Under the pieces are notes generated by a model that worked only from the letters and a program-made list of their open reading frames with translations, had not been told where the DNA came from and ran no database searches. Of a stretch of DNA of 64,000 nucleotides, positions 18,118 through 26,020 are shown one piece after another. How positions within the stretch are numbered: the stretch's first letter is position 1; each line of letters starts with the position of its first letter. Source of the stretch: Salimicrobium flavidum (GTDB taxonomy: Bacteria > Bacillota > Bacilli > Bacillales > Halobacillaceae); contig NZ_FTOC01000009.1 of assembly GCF_900156645.1 (NCBI RefSeq), positions 1 to 64,000 of the forward strand. Reading direction: 5' to 3'. The position numbers were made by a program, and so were the translations under genes.

Positions 18118-18238
18118 GTTCTTTGCATACTCCTTCTGTGTGAAAATCCATTATCACAGTAAAAAAAGCCTTCTGCCACTTACTTCTTTGGAGAGGCCCT
18201 CGTTGACGAACGGATTCACTTGTTAATTGACTATCCTC

Positions 18239-18267
18239 ATTCTACACCCTTTTCCATTACTTTTCAA
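18239..18267 (-). promoter_or_regulatory. cshA promoter (SigA type)
   Basis: On the minus strand TTGAAA (18262-18267) and TAGAAT (18239-18244) are 17 bases apart. The predicted transcript has a leader of about 115 bases before cshA, containing an imperfect hairpin followed by T7 near 18163-18169. Confidence 0.7.
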
Positions 18268-18320
18268 TCATATTATGTGATAGAATGATATTACCTATTT
18301 TAATCAAAGGAGGAATCGCG

Positions 18321-19238
18321 TTGGACAGGCCTCCTGCAACCATATATGCCGTTCTCGCCGTGGCGGTTCTGTCTATTTCCGCCTCGGCTATATTCGTACG
18401 TCTCGCGGGAGATGTACCAGCAGCTATCATCGCTTTTTACCGGCTCGGCATCGCTGTAGCAATCATGACGCCCTGGGTGATAGTGAAGCACCGTAATCAC
18501 CTAGCATCTATAACGAAAAAAGACGCGCTTTCTTCCATGCTTTCCGGTATTTTTCTCGCAGCTCATTTCATATTATGGTTCGAGTCCCTAAAATATACAT
18601 CCGTCGCAAGTTCCGTCGTACTCGTCTCCCTGCAGCCGATTTTCGCGTTTCTCGGAACGTATTTCTTTTTCCGGGAACGGTTCACGGCCGGAGCCGTCTT
18701 GAGTATGATGATCGCCATCACGGGAAGTGTGATTATCGGATGGGGAGATTTCCAGGCCGGGGGAGATGCTTTATACGGAGATATCCTTGCACTTCTCGGG
18801 GGGATGATGGTCACCGGTTACTTCCTGATCGGACAAAGCGTAAGGAAACGCCTCACCCTCACTTCTTACACATGGCTTGTGTATGGAATGGCAGCCATTG
18901 CGCTGTTCATATACAACCTTCCGTCCCTTTCATCGTTTTCCGGATATAGCGGAAACCAGTGGCTCATCTTTTTGATGCTGGCACTTATACCGACCTTTTT
19001 GGGGCATTCCCTGTTGAACTGGTCCCTGAAGTGGGTGAGTACTTCTAAAATCTCGATGGCCGTTCTTTTGGAACCCGTCGGAGCCTCTATTCTCGCCTAT
19101 CTTCTTTTCGGAGAGTCGTTAAGCTGGTCCCAGGTACTCGGCGGTGCAGTGGTCATTTTCGGTTTGATGATTTTCATATTGAGCACGACCCGGAAAAGAA
19201 AACCCACCCTTTCCTATACAGCGAGAAAGCGGGGATGA
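18321..19238 (+). CDS. EamA/DMT-family transporter
   Basis: About 305 residues with ten hydrophobic segments in two EamA halves; substrate unknown, usually a metabolite or drug exporter. I place the start at TTG (before DRPPATIYAV) because AAAGGAGG lies 7 bases upstream; the open frame begins 12 codons earlier without a ribosome site. It stands alone, divergent from cshA. Confidence 0.85.
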   Translation: MDRPPATIYAVLAVAVLSISASAIFVRLAGDVPAAIIAFYRLGIAVAIMTPWVIVKHRNHLASITKKDALSSMLSGIFLAAHFILWFESLKYTSVASSVVLVSLQPIFAFLGTYFFFRERFTAGAVLSMMIAITGSVIIGWGDFQAGGDALYGDILALLGGMMVTGYFLIGQSVRKRLTLTSYTWLVYGMAAIALFIYNLPSLSSFSGYSGNQWLIFLMLALIPTFLGHSLLNWSLKWVSTSKISMAVLLEPVGASILAYLLFGESLSWSQVLGGAVVIFGLMIFILSTTRKRKPTLSYTARKRG

Positions 19239-19291
19239 GCTTCTGTTATAATCAACGAATCATTACCTTTAGAGAGAGCAGGTGAATCGTT

Positions 19292-20149
19292 ATGGCAATC
19301 CAGATCGTTATTGATGGAGGAGCGGATGTTCCTTCCTCTTTCATTGAAGAACATAATATCAAAGTGGTCCCTCTCAACCTCCATTTCGGAGAAGACCAGT
19401 ACAAAACAGGGATGGATCTCGATCTTCCCGATTTTTACCGGAAGCTGAAAGAGGCCGACGAACTCCCGAGATCGTCTTCCCCTAGCCCGAATGATTTCTA
19501 TGAAATGTTCAAATCCATCGATCCGGGCACCCCTATCCTGAACCTCGCCCTCACACAAGGGCTGAGCAGTACCTACGAGCATGCTGAATTAGGTAAAAAG
19601 ATGCTCCTCGAAGAAGAACCGGACCGCTCCATAGCCGTCATAAACACGAAAACCGCTTCATGCGGTATCGCTTTGCTGGCGGATGATGCCGTAAAAAGAA
19701 TCGAAGAAGGGATGCCTTTCCACGACCTCGTCAAACATATGGAAGAACGCCTTGAAAAAGCGACGACCCTCTTTGTTCTGAAAACCCTGGAAAACGTCAT
19801 CAAAGGGGGAAGACTCGACCGCGTCAAAGGAGCAATAGCAAAAACCCTTAACATCAAACTGCTCATGAAAGCGACCGAAGTCAAAGGCGATATCGATGTC
19901 ATAGAAAAGGTGCGTGGAAATAAAAAAGCGATCCGTCGCTTCGTCGAACAGATCGGGGAGTACACCACTGATTTCGAAGACAAAGTCATCGCTGTTTCCC
20001 ATTGCAATGATGAAGAAAACGCGAAAGCACTCCTGGAAAAAATCCAGTCCACCTATCCGTTCAAGGAAGCGATCCTTACAGAAATGGGGCCGCTCATTTC
20101 GACTTACTCCGGAGAAGGCGGCCTTGTGATCGCCTTTTATAAAGATTAA
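19292..20149 (+). CDS. DegV-family fatty-acid-binding protein
   Basis: 285 residues. The DegV fold is shown by IVIDGGADVPSSFIEEHNI at the start, the loop RSSSPSPNDFYEMF (about 62-75), and VLKTLENVIKGGRLDRVKGA (about 163-182). Members bind a fatty acid, and some (FakB) hand it to FakA kinase; no partner is nearby. The stop is followed within a few bases by a family B repeat array. Confidence 0.9.
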   Translation: MAIQIVIDGGADVPSSFIEEHNIKVVPLNLHFGEDQYKTGMDLDLPDFYRKLKEADELPRSSSPSPNDFYEMFKSIDPGTPILNLALTQGLSSTYEHAELGKKMLLEEEPDRSIAVINTKTASCGIALLADDAVKRIEEGMPFHDLVKHMEERLEKATTLFVLKTLENVIKGGRLDRVKGAIAKTLNIKLLMKATEVKGDIDVIEKVRGNKKAIRRFVEQIGEYTTDFEDKVIAVSHCNDEENAKALLEKIQSTYPFKEAILTEMGPLISTYSGEGGLVIAFYKD

Positions 20150-20152
20150 AAA

Positions 20153-20512
20153 GAAAAGCGAAGGCGACTGTTCAGCTTCCTACGCATAAGTGGACGGGCC
20201 TGGCTTCGGGTGAACTCTCCCGAAACAGGATTGGCCACTTATGTCGCAGGAAGCTAGGAGCCATAGCTAGATCAAGAAAAACGGAAAAGCCCGTTTAGAA
20301 GTTCTAAAATAAACGGATACCCCTGGCTTCGAGTGTTCTTTCTCGAAACAGGGGTATCCGTTTATTTTATGTACTTTTGGGCTTTAGAGCTGGACAATGA
20401 AAAGCGGAAACTTCCGTTTAGAAACTACTGGCATAAGCAGGTTGGTCAGATAAAAGGTGTTCTTTCCTTTTTCTGATCCGAGCTGCTTATGCCATGAATT
20501 TCCAGGGTAAAT
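20153..20512 (+). repeat. Repeat family B array 2 (three units)
   Basis: Units start near 20153, 20276 and 20399. Hairpin arms differ but stay paired: ATAAGTGG/CCACTTAT in unit 1, GGATACCCCTG/CAGGGGTATCC in unit 2, ATAAGCAG/CTGCTTAT in unit 3. The array begins right after the DegV stop codon. Confidence 0.9.
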
Positions 20513-20514
20513 AA

Positions 20515-20557
20515 AAGCAAGGAAACAGCCATGTGTGAGCTGCTTCCTTGCTTTTTT
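20515..20557. terminator. Bidirectional terminator between degV-like and MFS genes
   Basis: Arms AAGCAAGGAAACAGC and GCTGCTTCCTTGCTT pair with one bulge, with TTTTTT after it on the plus strand and TTTTATTT on the minus strand. It serves the converging genes. Confidence 0.85.
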
Positions 20558-20586
20558 AGATGATTGATAAAGAAAAACGAATCCCT

Positions 20587-21861
20587 TCAACTTCCGGCAT
20601 CGACACCATAGTCTCCGGGGTCCGGTTTTGGTGATAACAACGCAAGAACCACGGCAGCCACAGGGAAAATAAGAATGGCAAGAATCGCCTCCTGATAGCC
20701 TCCGAACAAATCGTAAAAAACACCGAATGGAAGCGGCCCGAGCGCAGACCCTATCACCATGACTGTCTGGGCAAGACCTTTAATGCTTCCAAGGTGCATC
20801 CTGCCGAAATAATTGGGCCAGACGATGTTCAGAGCAATCCTTTCAAACCCGTTGACCATCCCCCATACGACAGCGAACGAAAATGCAAGAACAACGGAAT
20901 CAGTAAAGAAAAGAAGAAGGAGTGTGACGACATGTCCAAAGAAGGTAATCGCCAAAATATAGTGAATAGAGAAACGATCCGCCAGATAACCGGTTAGAAA
21001 TGTAGTAGGAAATCCGACAATGGCCATCACCGACAGGATGGTAGCCGCAATACCCACACCGAGACCTTTCATATCCATGATCGACACTATGTGAAAAGTA
21101 ACGGCAGTATTCACAAGAGCAGGTACAGAAACACAGAACAAGATAAACCAGAACGTCCTCGTCTGCATTGCCTGCTTAAGTGTCCAGCTCACTTCACTGA
21201 TTTCACCGCTTATCTCTTCATCCCCGGGCTTCCGATGAGCCTCCCCGTCGGGCAAAGCACCTACATCTTTGGGTTGGTTTCTGACAAGCCAGACTGTAAT
21301 CGGAACAAATATGACTAGTACGGACACACCGAGGGTCATCCATGCTGTACGCCAGCCGAATGATTCAATCAGCCAGGCGTTCAAGGGCGGGAACAATGCC
21401 GAACTTGCGAAAGTACCTACCGCCATGACACTGAGTGCCCGGCCCCGTTTTTTGATGAACCACTGCGGAACGAGCGTATTAGGAACAAGAGTCATCGACC
21501 CCTGGCCAAGAAGACGGATCAGAAAGAAACCGATGAACATCATGACAGGCCCGACAATGGCCGCATTCCAGAAAAGAGCGATCGATAAACCGATCCCTAC
21601 TCCGATCATCATGAAGCGCTGCCCGAAACGATCCACCATTCTCCCTACCATGAAAAGAGTGAACCCCGCCACCAGCGTGGCTGCGGAATACAAACCGGAG
21701 ACCATGGAGCGGCTGAAGCCGAACTCCTCGATGTAATAGTCTATGAAAATCGAATTGGAATATGTCTGACCAGGCCCTGAGAAGAACACTCCCAGCGCCG
21801 CAACAAAAACGATCACCCAGCCGTAATAAAATTTTGTATGTATCGGCGGTTTTTGATTCAT
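20587..21861 (-). CDS. MFS transporter, oxalate/formate or monocarboxylate type
   Basis: About 424 residues with twelve membrane segments. The N terminus (FYYGWVIVFVAALGVFFSGPG) and MVGRMVDRFGQR loop are typical of the OFA/monocarboxylate branch. Substrate is not determinable. The ATG before NQKPPIHT has AAGGAGG 8 bases upstream, so nine earlier in-frame codons are excluded. Confidence 0.85.
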   Translation of the reverse strand: MNQKPPIHTKFYYGWVIVFVAALGVFFSGPGQTYSNSIFIDYYIEEFGFSRSMVSGLYSAATLVAGFTLFMVGRMVDRFGQRFMMIGVGIGLSIALFWNAAIVGPVMMFIGFFLIRLLGQGSMTLVPNTLVPQWFIKKRGRALSVMAVGTFASSALFPPLNAWLIESFGWRTAWMTLGVSVLVIFVPITVWLVRNQPKDVGALPDGEAHRKPGDEEISGEISEVSWTLKQAMQTRTFWFILFCVSVPALVNTAVTFHIVSIMDMKGLGVGIAATILSVMAIVGFPTTFLTGYLADRFSIHYILAITFFGHVVTLLLLFFTDSVVLAFSFAVVWGMVNGFERIALNIVWPNYFGRMHLGSIKGLAQTVMVIGSALGPLPFGVFYDLFGGYQEAILAILIFPVAAVVLALLSPKPDPGDYGVDAGS

Positions 21862-21994
21862 ACCTGTACCCTCCTTACTTCTGCACATAAAAAAACGGAC
21901 TCCCCGTTTTTTCTTATCAATTCTTCCATTATATTCTTTTCACCGGAAATGAGAAACCTATTTGTTCATTGGATCGCCCTCACAAAAATAAAAA

Positions 21995-22017
21995 GGCAGA
22001 GAAAAATTCTCTCTGCC
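21995..22017 (-). terminator. Terminator after the glutaredoxin-like gene
   Basis: On the minus strand GGCAGAG ... CTCTGCC is followed by TTTTTATTTTTG, just past the stop at 22025. Confidence 0.85.
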
Positions 22018-22024
22018 CTTTTAT

Positions 22025-22261
22025 TTAAGCGGATAATTTTTTCTTCAATCTGTTTTCCTGTACCCCGAGCACCTCTTCTTTATTTACGAAAGTTACAGGC
22101 GTGCCGTAGACACCCTCATCCTGCATCATCTTTCTGTATTCAGGATGACCTGTAATCAGTCGTTCCTCATACACCACGCCCCATGAATTAAGTAAGTCTC
22201 TGACTTTATCACATTGGGCACACGGTTCACTCGTATATAAGATAACACGATTCTCACTCAC
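22025..22261 (-). CDS. Glutaredoxin-family protein
   Basis: 78 residues, one thioredoxin fold. The redox motif CAQC is at about residues 14-17 (YTSEPCAQCDKV), and GTPVTFVNKEEVLG holds the cis-proline. It would reduce disulfides or mixed disulfides; the electron donor in an organism using bacillithiol is not known from sequence. Confidence 0.85.
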   Translation of the reverse strand: MSENRVILYTSEPCAQCDKVRDLLNSWGVVYEERLITGHPEYRKMMQDEGVYGTPVTFVNKEEVLGVQENRLKKKLSA

Positions 22262-22295
22262 TCTTAACCCCTCCCAGATGTCTCATTAATCATGT

Positions 22296-22931
22296 CTAGT
22301 GGCGGAATAAATCCTCCACTGGGGTGTCTCCTTCAACTACATCAAAACTTTTATTTTCAGCTTTCGGATGTTTCAATGCCTTCACCAGAACATCTGCTAC
22401 ATCTTCTCTTGAAATCGATTCTCCCCCGTTCACATGTTCACTAAGGAAGACTCTCCCCTTGCCTTCACCATTTGTAAGTGGGCCTGGGCGAATGATCGTA
22501 TAAGGAACCCCTGATTTTTTCAAATATTCATCTGCTCTATGTTTAGCGAAGAGATAATGTTTGATGGAATGATCACCCGCTTCCGGACGATCCGCAGCCA
22601 TGGAACTCAGCATCACGAAGCGTTGAACTCCGAAATGTACAGCTCTGTCTGTAGCTTTGATCGCTCCTTCCTGATCGATGATGATCGTCATTTCTGCACC
22701 AGTCTCCTTACTTGAACCGGCAGCAAAGATCACTGCGTCAACATCCGCATAAGCGGATTCGAAATCTTTCTCCAAATCTCCCATGACAGCGGTTACACCT
22801 TTTTTCTCGAACATTTCTTTCTGATCTTTAGAACGTACCATTGCTACAGGAGTGTAGTCCGTCTGTTGTATCTTTTCGACGATCAGTCTTCCTACTTTCC
22901 CTGCGGCTCCTATGACTAGAACTTTTATCAG
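22296..22931 (-). CDS. NAD(P)-binding Rossmann-fold protein (YhfK-like)
   Basis: About 211 residues of the atypical short-chain dehydrogenase group: VLVIGAAGKVGRLIVEK (dinucleotide loop), DVDAVIFAAGS, and RFVMLSSMAADRPEAG. Homologues are NAD(P)-dependent reductase-like proteins of unknown substrate. The start is odd. A strong GGAGGAGG leads to the codons CTG ATA AAA GTT, where relatives begin MKV. CTG 5 bases downstream is my best guess, and a GTG 15 bases earlier (22946) is the fallback. Confidence 0.75.
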   Translation of the reverse strand: MIKVLVIGAAGKVGRLIVEKIQQTDYTPVAMVRSKDQKEMFEKKGVTAVMGDLEKDFESAYADVDAVIFAAGSSKETGAEMTIIIDQEGAIKATDRAVHFGVQRFVMLSSMAADRPEAGDHSIKHYLFAKHRADEYLKKSGVPYTIIRPGPLTNGEGKGRVFLSEHVNGGESISREDVADVLVKALKHPKAENKSFDVVEGDTPVEDLFRH

Positions 22932-22964
22932 AAACACCTCCTCCACACTTGTCTATGCCTTTCA

Positions 22965-22990
22965 TTACCCGTTCAGCTCCAGAAAAAAAC
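22965..22990 (-). promoter_or_regulatory. Possible SigB-like promoter of the YhfK-like gene
   Basis: On the minus strand GTTTTT (22985-22990) and GGGTAA (22965-22970) are 14 bases apart. The -10 fits SigB well and the -35 only partly. It sits just upstream of the ribosome site. Confidence 0.4.
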
Positions 22991-23000
22991 CCAAACAAAA

Positions 23001-23030
23001 AAAGCAGGAGAGACTTTCCTCCTACTTTTT
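23001..23030 (-). terminator. Terminator after the MarR regulator
   Basis: On the minus strand GTAGGAG ... CTCCTGC is followed by TTTTTTTG. The MarR gene stop codon lies in the 5' arm. Confidence 0.8.
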
Positions 23031-23486
23031 CAACTCATCCGCATACATCCCGAGCTTTTTCAAAAGAGGGATGACCTGTTCCTTTTCTTCTTCTGTAATA
23101 CCGCCCATCACTGTCTCAAGGCGCTTCCAGTGATCTGGGAAGATCTGATTCAACAAATCTCTTCCTTTGTCGGTGATTGCCGCATAGGTGATACGTCGAT
23201 CACTCGGACAAGGAATACGTTCGAGGTATCCTTTTTTCTCCAGTTTGTCCACCACATACGTGATGCTTCCGCTGGCGAGCAGAATTTTTTCTCCGATTTT
23301 CTGAAGAGGCTGCTCCCCCTGATGGTAGAGAAGTTCCATGACTCCGAACTCTGTCGGATTCAAGCCATGCTTTTGTATGTCGTCTTTCGCCAAATCGGCG
23401 ATCGCCCTTTCCGCTTTTGCCAACACCACAAACAATTTAAGGGAAGGATCTTCTTTTTTCTTGCGGTACAGCTCCTGTTCATCCAT
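23022..23486 (-). CDS. MarR-family transcriptional repressor (MhqR-like)
   Basis: 154 residues with a winged helix-turn-helix: LNPTEFGVMELLYHQGEQP, then QKIGEKILLASGSITYVVDKL (recognition helix) and the wing PCPSDRRITYA. These segments closely resemble B. subtilis MhqR/YkvE, which senses quinones and electrophiles. The adjacent YhfK-like reductase is a candidate target. The ATG follows GAGAGGA. Confidence 0.85.
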   Translation of the reverse strand: MDEQELYRKKKEDPSLKLFVVLAKAERAIADLAKDDIQKHGLNPTEFGVMELLYHQGEQPLQKIGEKILLASGSITYVVDKLEKKGYLERIPCPSDRRITYAAITDKGRDLLNQIFPDHWKRLETVMGGITEEEKEQVIPLLKKLGMYADELKK

Positions 23487-23621
23487 GCCTTTCGTCCTCT
23501 CCTGAGTATTCTCTTATCGTTAGTATAGGTATCTCCTTCATCGTATGTCAAACCTGTTGTATTTCCCTGTTCTGTGTCATAATTACTCTATCATGAAATA
23601 AGCAGAAAGCGGTGTATATTA

Positions 23622-24236
23622 TTGCTAGAAGATACAGGTGAAAGAGTCATACCGGAATTCATGAGTCCTGAAAACACATTGTTGCTTGAACATATAGCTC
23701 GTTATCAATTCGCTCTTCGTTATCTGCACGGGCGTGTACTGGACCTCTCCTGTGGTGCGGGGTATGGCACTCATATGATTGCCAAGCATAGAAAAAAGGA
23801 AGTCGAAGAAGTACTCGGCGTAGATATCGATGAAAAAATCATCCATTATGCCAAAGGGAAGTATTATCATCCCAACTCTTCCTTCGAGGTACACAACGCT
23901 GTCGATGAGAACCTGCCGGAAAAAATCGGAACGTTCGATTGTATCGTCAGTTTTGAAACGATCGAACACATTGAAGAAGAGACTGAACTACTTCACAACT
24001 ACTACCGTCTTTTAAAACCGGGTGGAACCCTGATCGTCTCCACACCCTTCGGAAAAGGACGGGGCGAGCCGTGTGGGTCACCCTTCCACATTCACCAACT
24101 GACGGTAGCTGAATTCAAAGAACTGTTCACTGAATATGAAGAGATCTCCTTTTACTTTCAACAGGGAGTTCTCATTGAACCGCCTCAGGAGAGCGTCCAT
24201 TATCCTCTTGGTATCGCGGTTGCCACCAAGCCTTGA
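23622..24236 (+). CDS. Class I SAM-dependent methyltransferase
   Basis: 204 residues. The SAM-binding motif I is VLDLSCGAGYGTHMI (about 39-53), motif II GVDIDEKII, and motif post-I/III LLKPGGTLIVSTPFGKGRG. Acceptor unknown. The start appears to be TTG with only a weak purine-rich site upstream, so the N terminus is uncertain. It converges on the lipid kinase gene with 3 bases between stops. Confidence 0.82.
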   Translation: MLEDTGERVIPEFMSPENTLLLEHIARYQFALRYLHGRVLDLSCGAGYGTHMIAKHRKKEVEEVLGVDIDEKIIHYAKGKYYHPNSSFEVHNAVDENLPEKIGTFDCIVSFETIEHIEEETELLHNYYRLLKPGGTLIVSTPFGKGRGEPCGSPFHIHQLTVAEFKELFTEYEEISFYFQQGVLIEPPQESVHYPLGIAVATKP

Positions 24237-24239
24237 TCC

Positions 24240-25160
24240 TTACTCACTGAATGCTACATGAGTTCCGACATTCCCGGTAAGGAAAGATAGCCGCTTCGGC
24301 AACAGGGTTATCTCTGAAGGGGTCTCCCCTTCAATCTCCCCGTCCTGGTCCACTTCTTCAACCGGGTCCGTGGAAATCTTGATATGGGAAGCTTTCGCAT
24401 AAGCAAGCTCACGGAAATTATCTTCATTTGTCCAGGGACGGCTCATCGTCATAAGCTCACGGAAGAGACGGAAGTTCGAATCCTTGATCACCATCACGTT
24501 GAAGTATCCGTCATCGATTCTCACATCAGGGTCAGGAACTTGACGGGTGCCTATGAAAGAGCCGTTCATCACCATCAGCATAACAGCTTCCCCTTCCATT
24601 TTCTTACCATCCACTTCCATCTGATAAGAGAAGGTTTCAGCACCACTCATCGTTTTAAAAGCACTGATGAAGTAACTCAGCACTCCGAGACTGTCTTTTT
24701 GGTCTTCATCAATATTATGCGAAGTCCTGGTTACAAGACCGATCCCCCAGAAGTTCGCAAAATATCTTCCCTCCGACTTCCCTATATCCACTTTCTTACC
24801 TTTACCCTCCACAAGCTGATGGGCAGCCTGATTCAGGTTCATCGGCAATCCAAGCATCCTCGCAAAATCATTACACGTTCCTGCGGGCAGGACACCGAAC
24901 ACAGGAGGATTTTCTACTTCCGCGAAAATATTCACGCATTCATGGACTGTACCATCGCCGCCCAGAATGAAAAAAACGTCAATATCCTGTTTATATCGTT
25001 CCGCTGTGAGGTGTAAATCATCAATGCCCTCTGTCTGTACTGTTATCAGCTCTTTCACTGCTTCTGCGAGTACAGGCAGTACTTGTGATAAATTATGTTC
25101 AATCTCCGTCTTACCGGCATTCGCATGATATACAAGTAGTCCTTTATCAAAACGCGGCAT
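24240..25160 (-). CDS. Diacylglycerol-kinase-family lipid kinase (BmrU-like)
   Basis: 306 residues of the YegS/BmrU/DgkB family. The nucleotide loop FILGGDGTVHECVN is near residue 70 and the second glycine motif PAGTCNDFARMLGLP near 105. It probably phosphorylates a membrane lipid such as diacylglycerol or another lipid alcohol. A SigB-type promoter precedes it, and B. subtilis bmrU is SigB dependent, which supports the BmrU assignment. The bmr multidrug transporter that follows bmrU in B. subtilis is absent here. Confidence 0.87.
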   Translation of the reverse strand: MPRFDKGLLVYHANAGKTEIEHNLSQVLPVLAEAVKELITVQTEGIDDLHLTAERYKQDIDVFFILGGDGTVHECVNIFAEVENPPVFGVLPAGTCNDFARMLGLPMNLNQAAHQLVEGKGKKVDIGKSEGRYFANFWGIGLVTRTSHNIDEDQKDSLGVLSYFISAFKTMSGAETFSYQMEVDGKKMEGEAVMLMVMNGSFIGTRQVPDPDVRIDDGYFNVMVIKDSNFRLFRELMTMSRPWTNEDNFRELAYAKASHIKISTDPVEEVDQDGEIEGETPSEITLLPKRLSFLTGNVGTHVAFSE

Positions 25161-25200
25161 GGGAATGCGCCTCCTCTACATATACACATCTCAGTTATCA

Positions 25201-25225
25201 TTTCCTTTCTTTTCTTTCTTTAAAC
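25201..25225 (-). promoter_or_regulatory. SigB promoter of the BmrU-like gene
   Basis: On the minus strand GTTTAA (25220-25225) is followed after 13 bases by AGGAAA (25201-25206). The same pair with the same spacing precedes the ydaG-like gene at 42.9 kb. Confidence 0.7.
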
Positions 25226-25323
25226 TTTGAGGGAATGGAAATAACAGTCGTTAACGTCTAGTAAGTTATGACAAATTCAGTTAAAATGATTTAAGAATAG
25301 ACACAGTAAAAAGGATGAACCTA

Positions 25324-25995
25324 ATGATATATTCAGTAAACCTTTGGAAATTGTTTTGGAAAAGGGATGAAGAGTTATGGAAATTGAGCCAGGCGGAAAA
25401 AATCCGCAATGTATGGAACATGCTTTTTTTCCTGGTTCTCGCTTCTATCCTTACTTTTGTTTGGACAGCCTGGATCGGACTCGGAACAGATCCTGTTTCA
25501 GCTAACATGATAGAACTGAACCGGTTGGAGTATGAATGGAGAAAAGCATGGTTCGGACTCGGAAGAATCGGATACGCTCTGTTGTTTTCCGGTTTCATCC
25601 TTTTCTTTTCTACACTCATCTTTTGGCTTTTCAACACCGCTTCTTATAAACGTATCATGGTTATGCAGATGAACGTACTTCTCGTGATGCTGTTGGAACG
25701 CATCACCTGGATTCCACTCCTTACATACGCAGGACTCGATTGGTTCGTCTCGCCGCTTTCGTTCGGAGTAGTCACTTCTTACTTCACGGATATTACGTGG
25801 GTCATTTACTTTTTCGGAGCGATCTCCCTGTTCCAGCTGTTCATCATCTGGTATCAGATTTCTTCTCTGAAGAAGATATCCTCCACACGCCCTGTATGGA
25901 TATGGATAGGGGTTATCCTATGGCATCTGATACTATGGGCTGGCGCTGCAGCTCTCAGTTATTTTGATATTGCACTCGTTTACTTGCTTAGATAA
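25324..25995 (+). CDS. Multi-pass membrane protein (Yip1/YknW-like)
   Basis: About 223 residues with five hydrophobic segments after a polar N terminus (LWKLFWKRDEELWKLSQAEKIRN). Layout and the next gene recall YknW, a Yip1-domain protein that works with the YknX/YknYZ exporter in B. subtilis. Identity is inferred mainly from pairing and topology. The chosen ATG has AAGGATG upstream; another in-frame ATG lies 9 bases earlier. Confidence 0.65.
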   Translation: MIYSVNLWKLFWKRDEELWKLSQAEKIRNVWNMLFFLVLASILTFVWTAWIGLGTDPVSANMIELNRLEYEWRKAWFGLGRIGYALLFSGFILFFSTLIFWLFNTASYKRIMVMQMNVLLVMLLERITWIPLLTYAGLDWFVSPLSFGVVTSYFTDITWVIYFFGAISLFQLFIIWYQISSLKKISSTRPVWIWIGVILWHLILWAGAAALSYFDIALVYLLR

Positions 25996-26020
25996 TTCTT
26001 AGAAAGCAGAGGTACATCGT

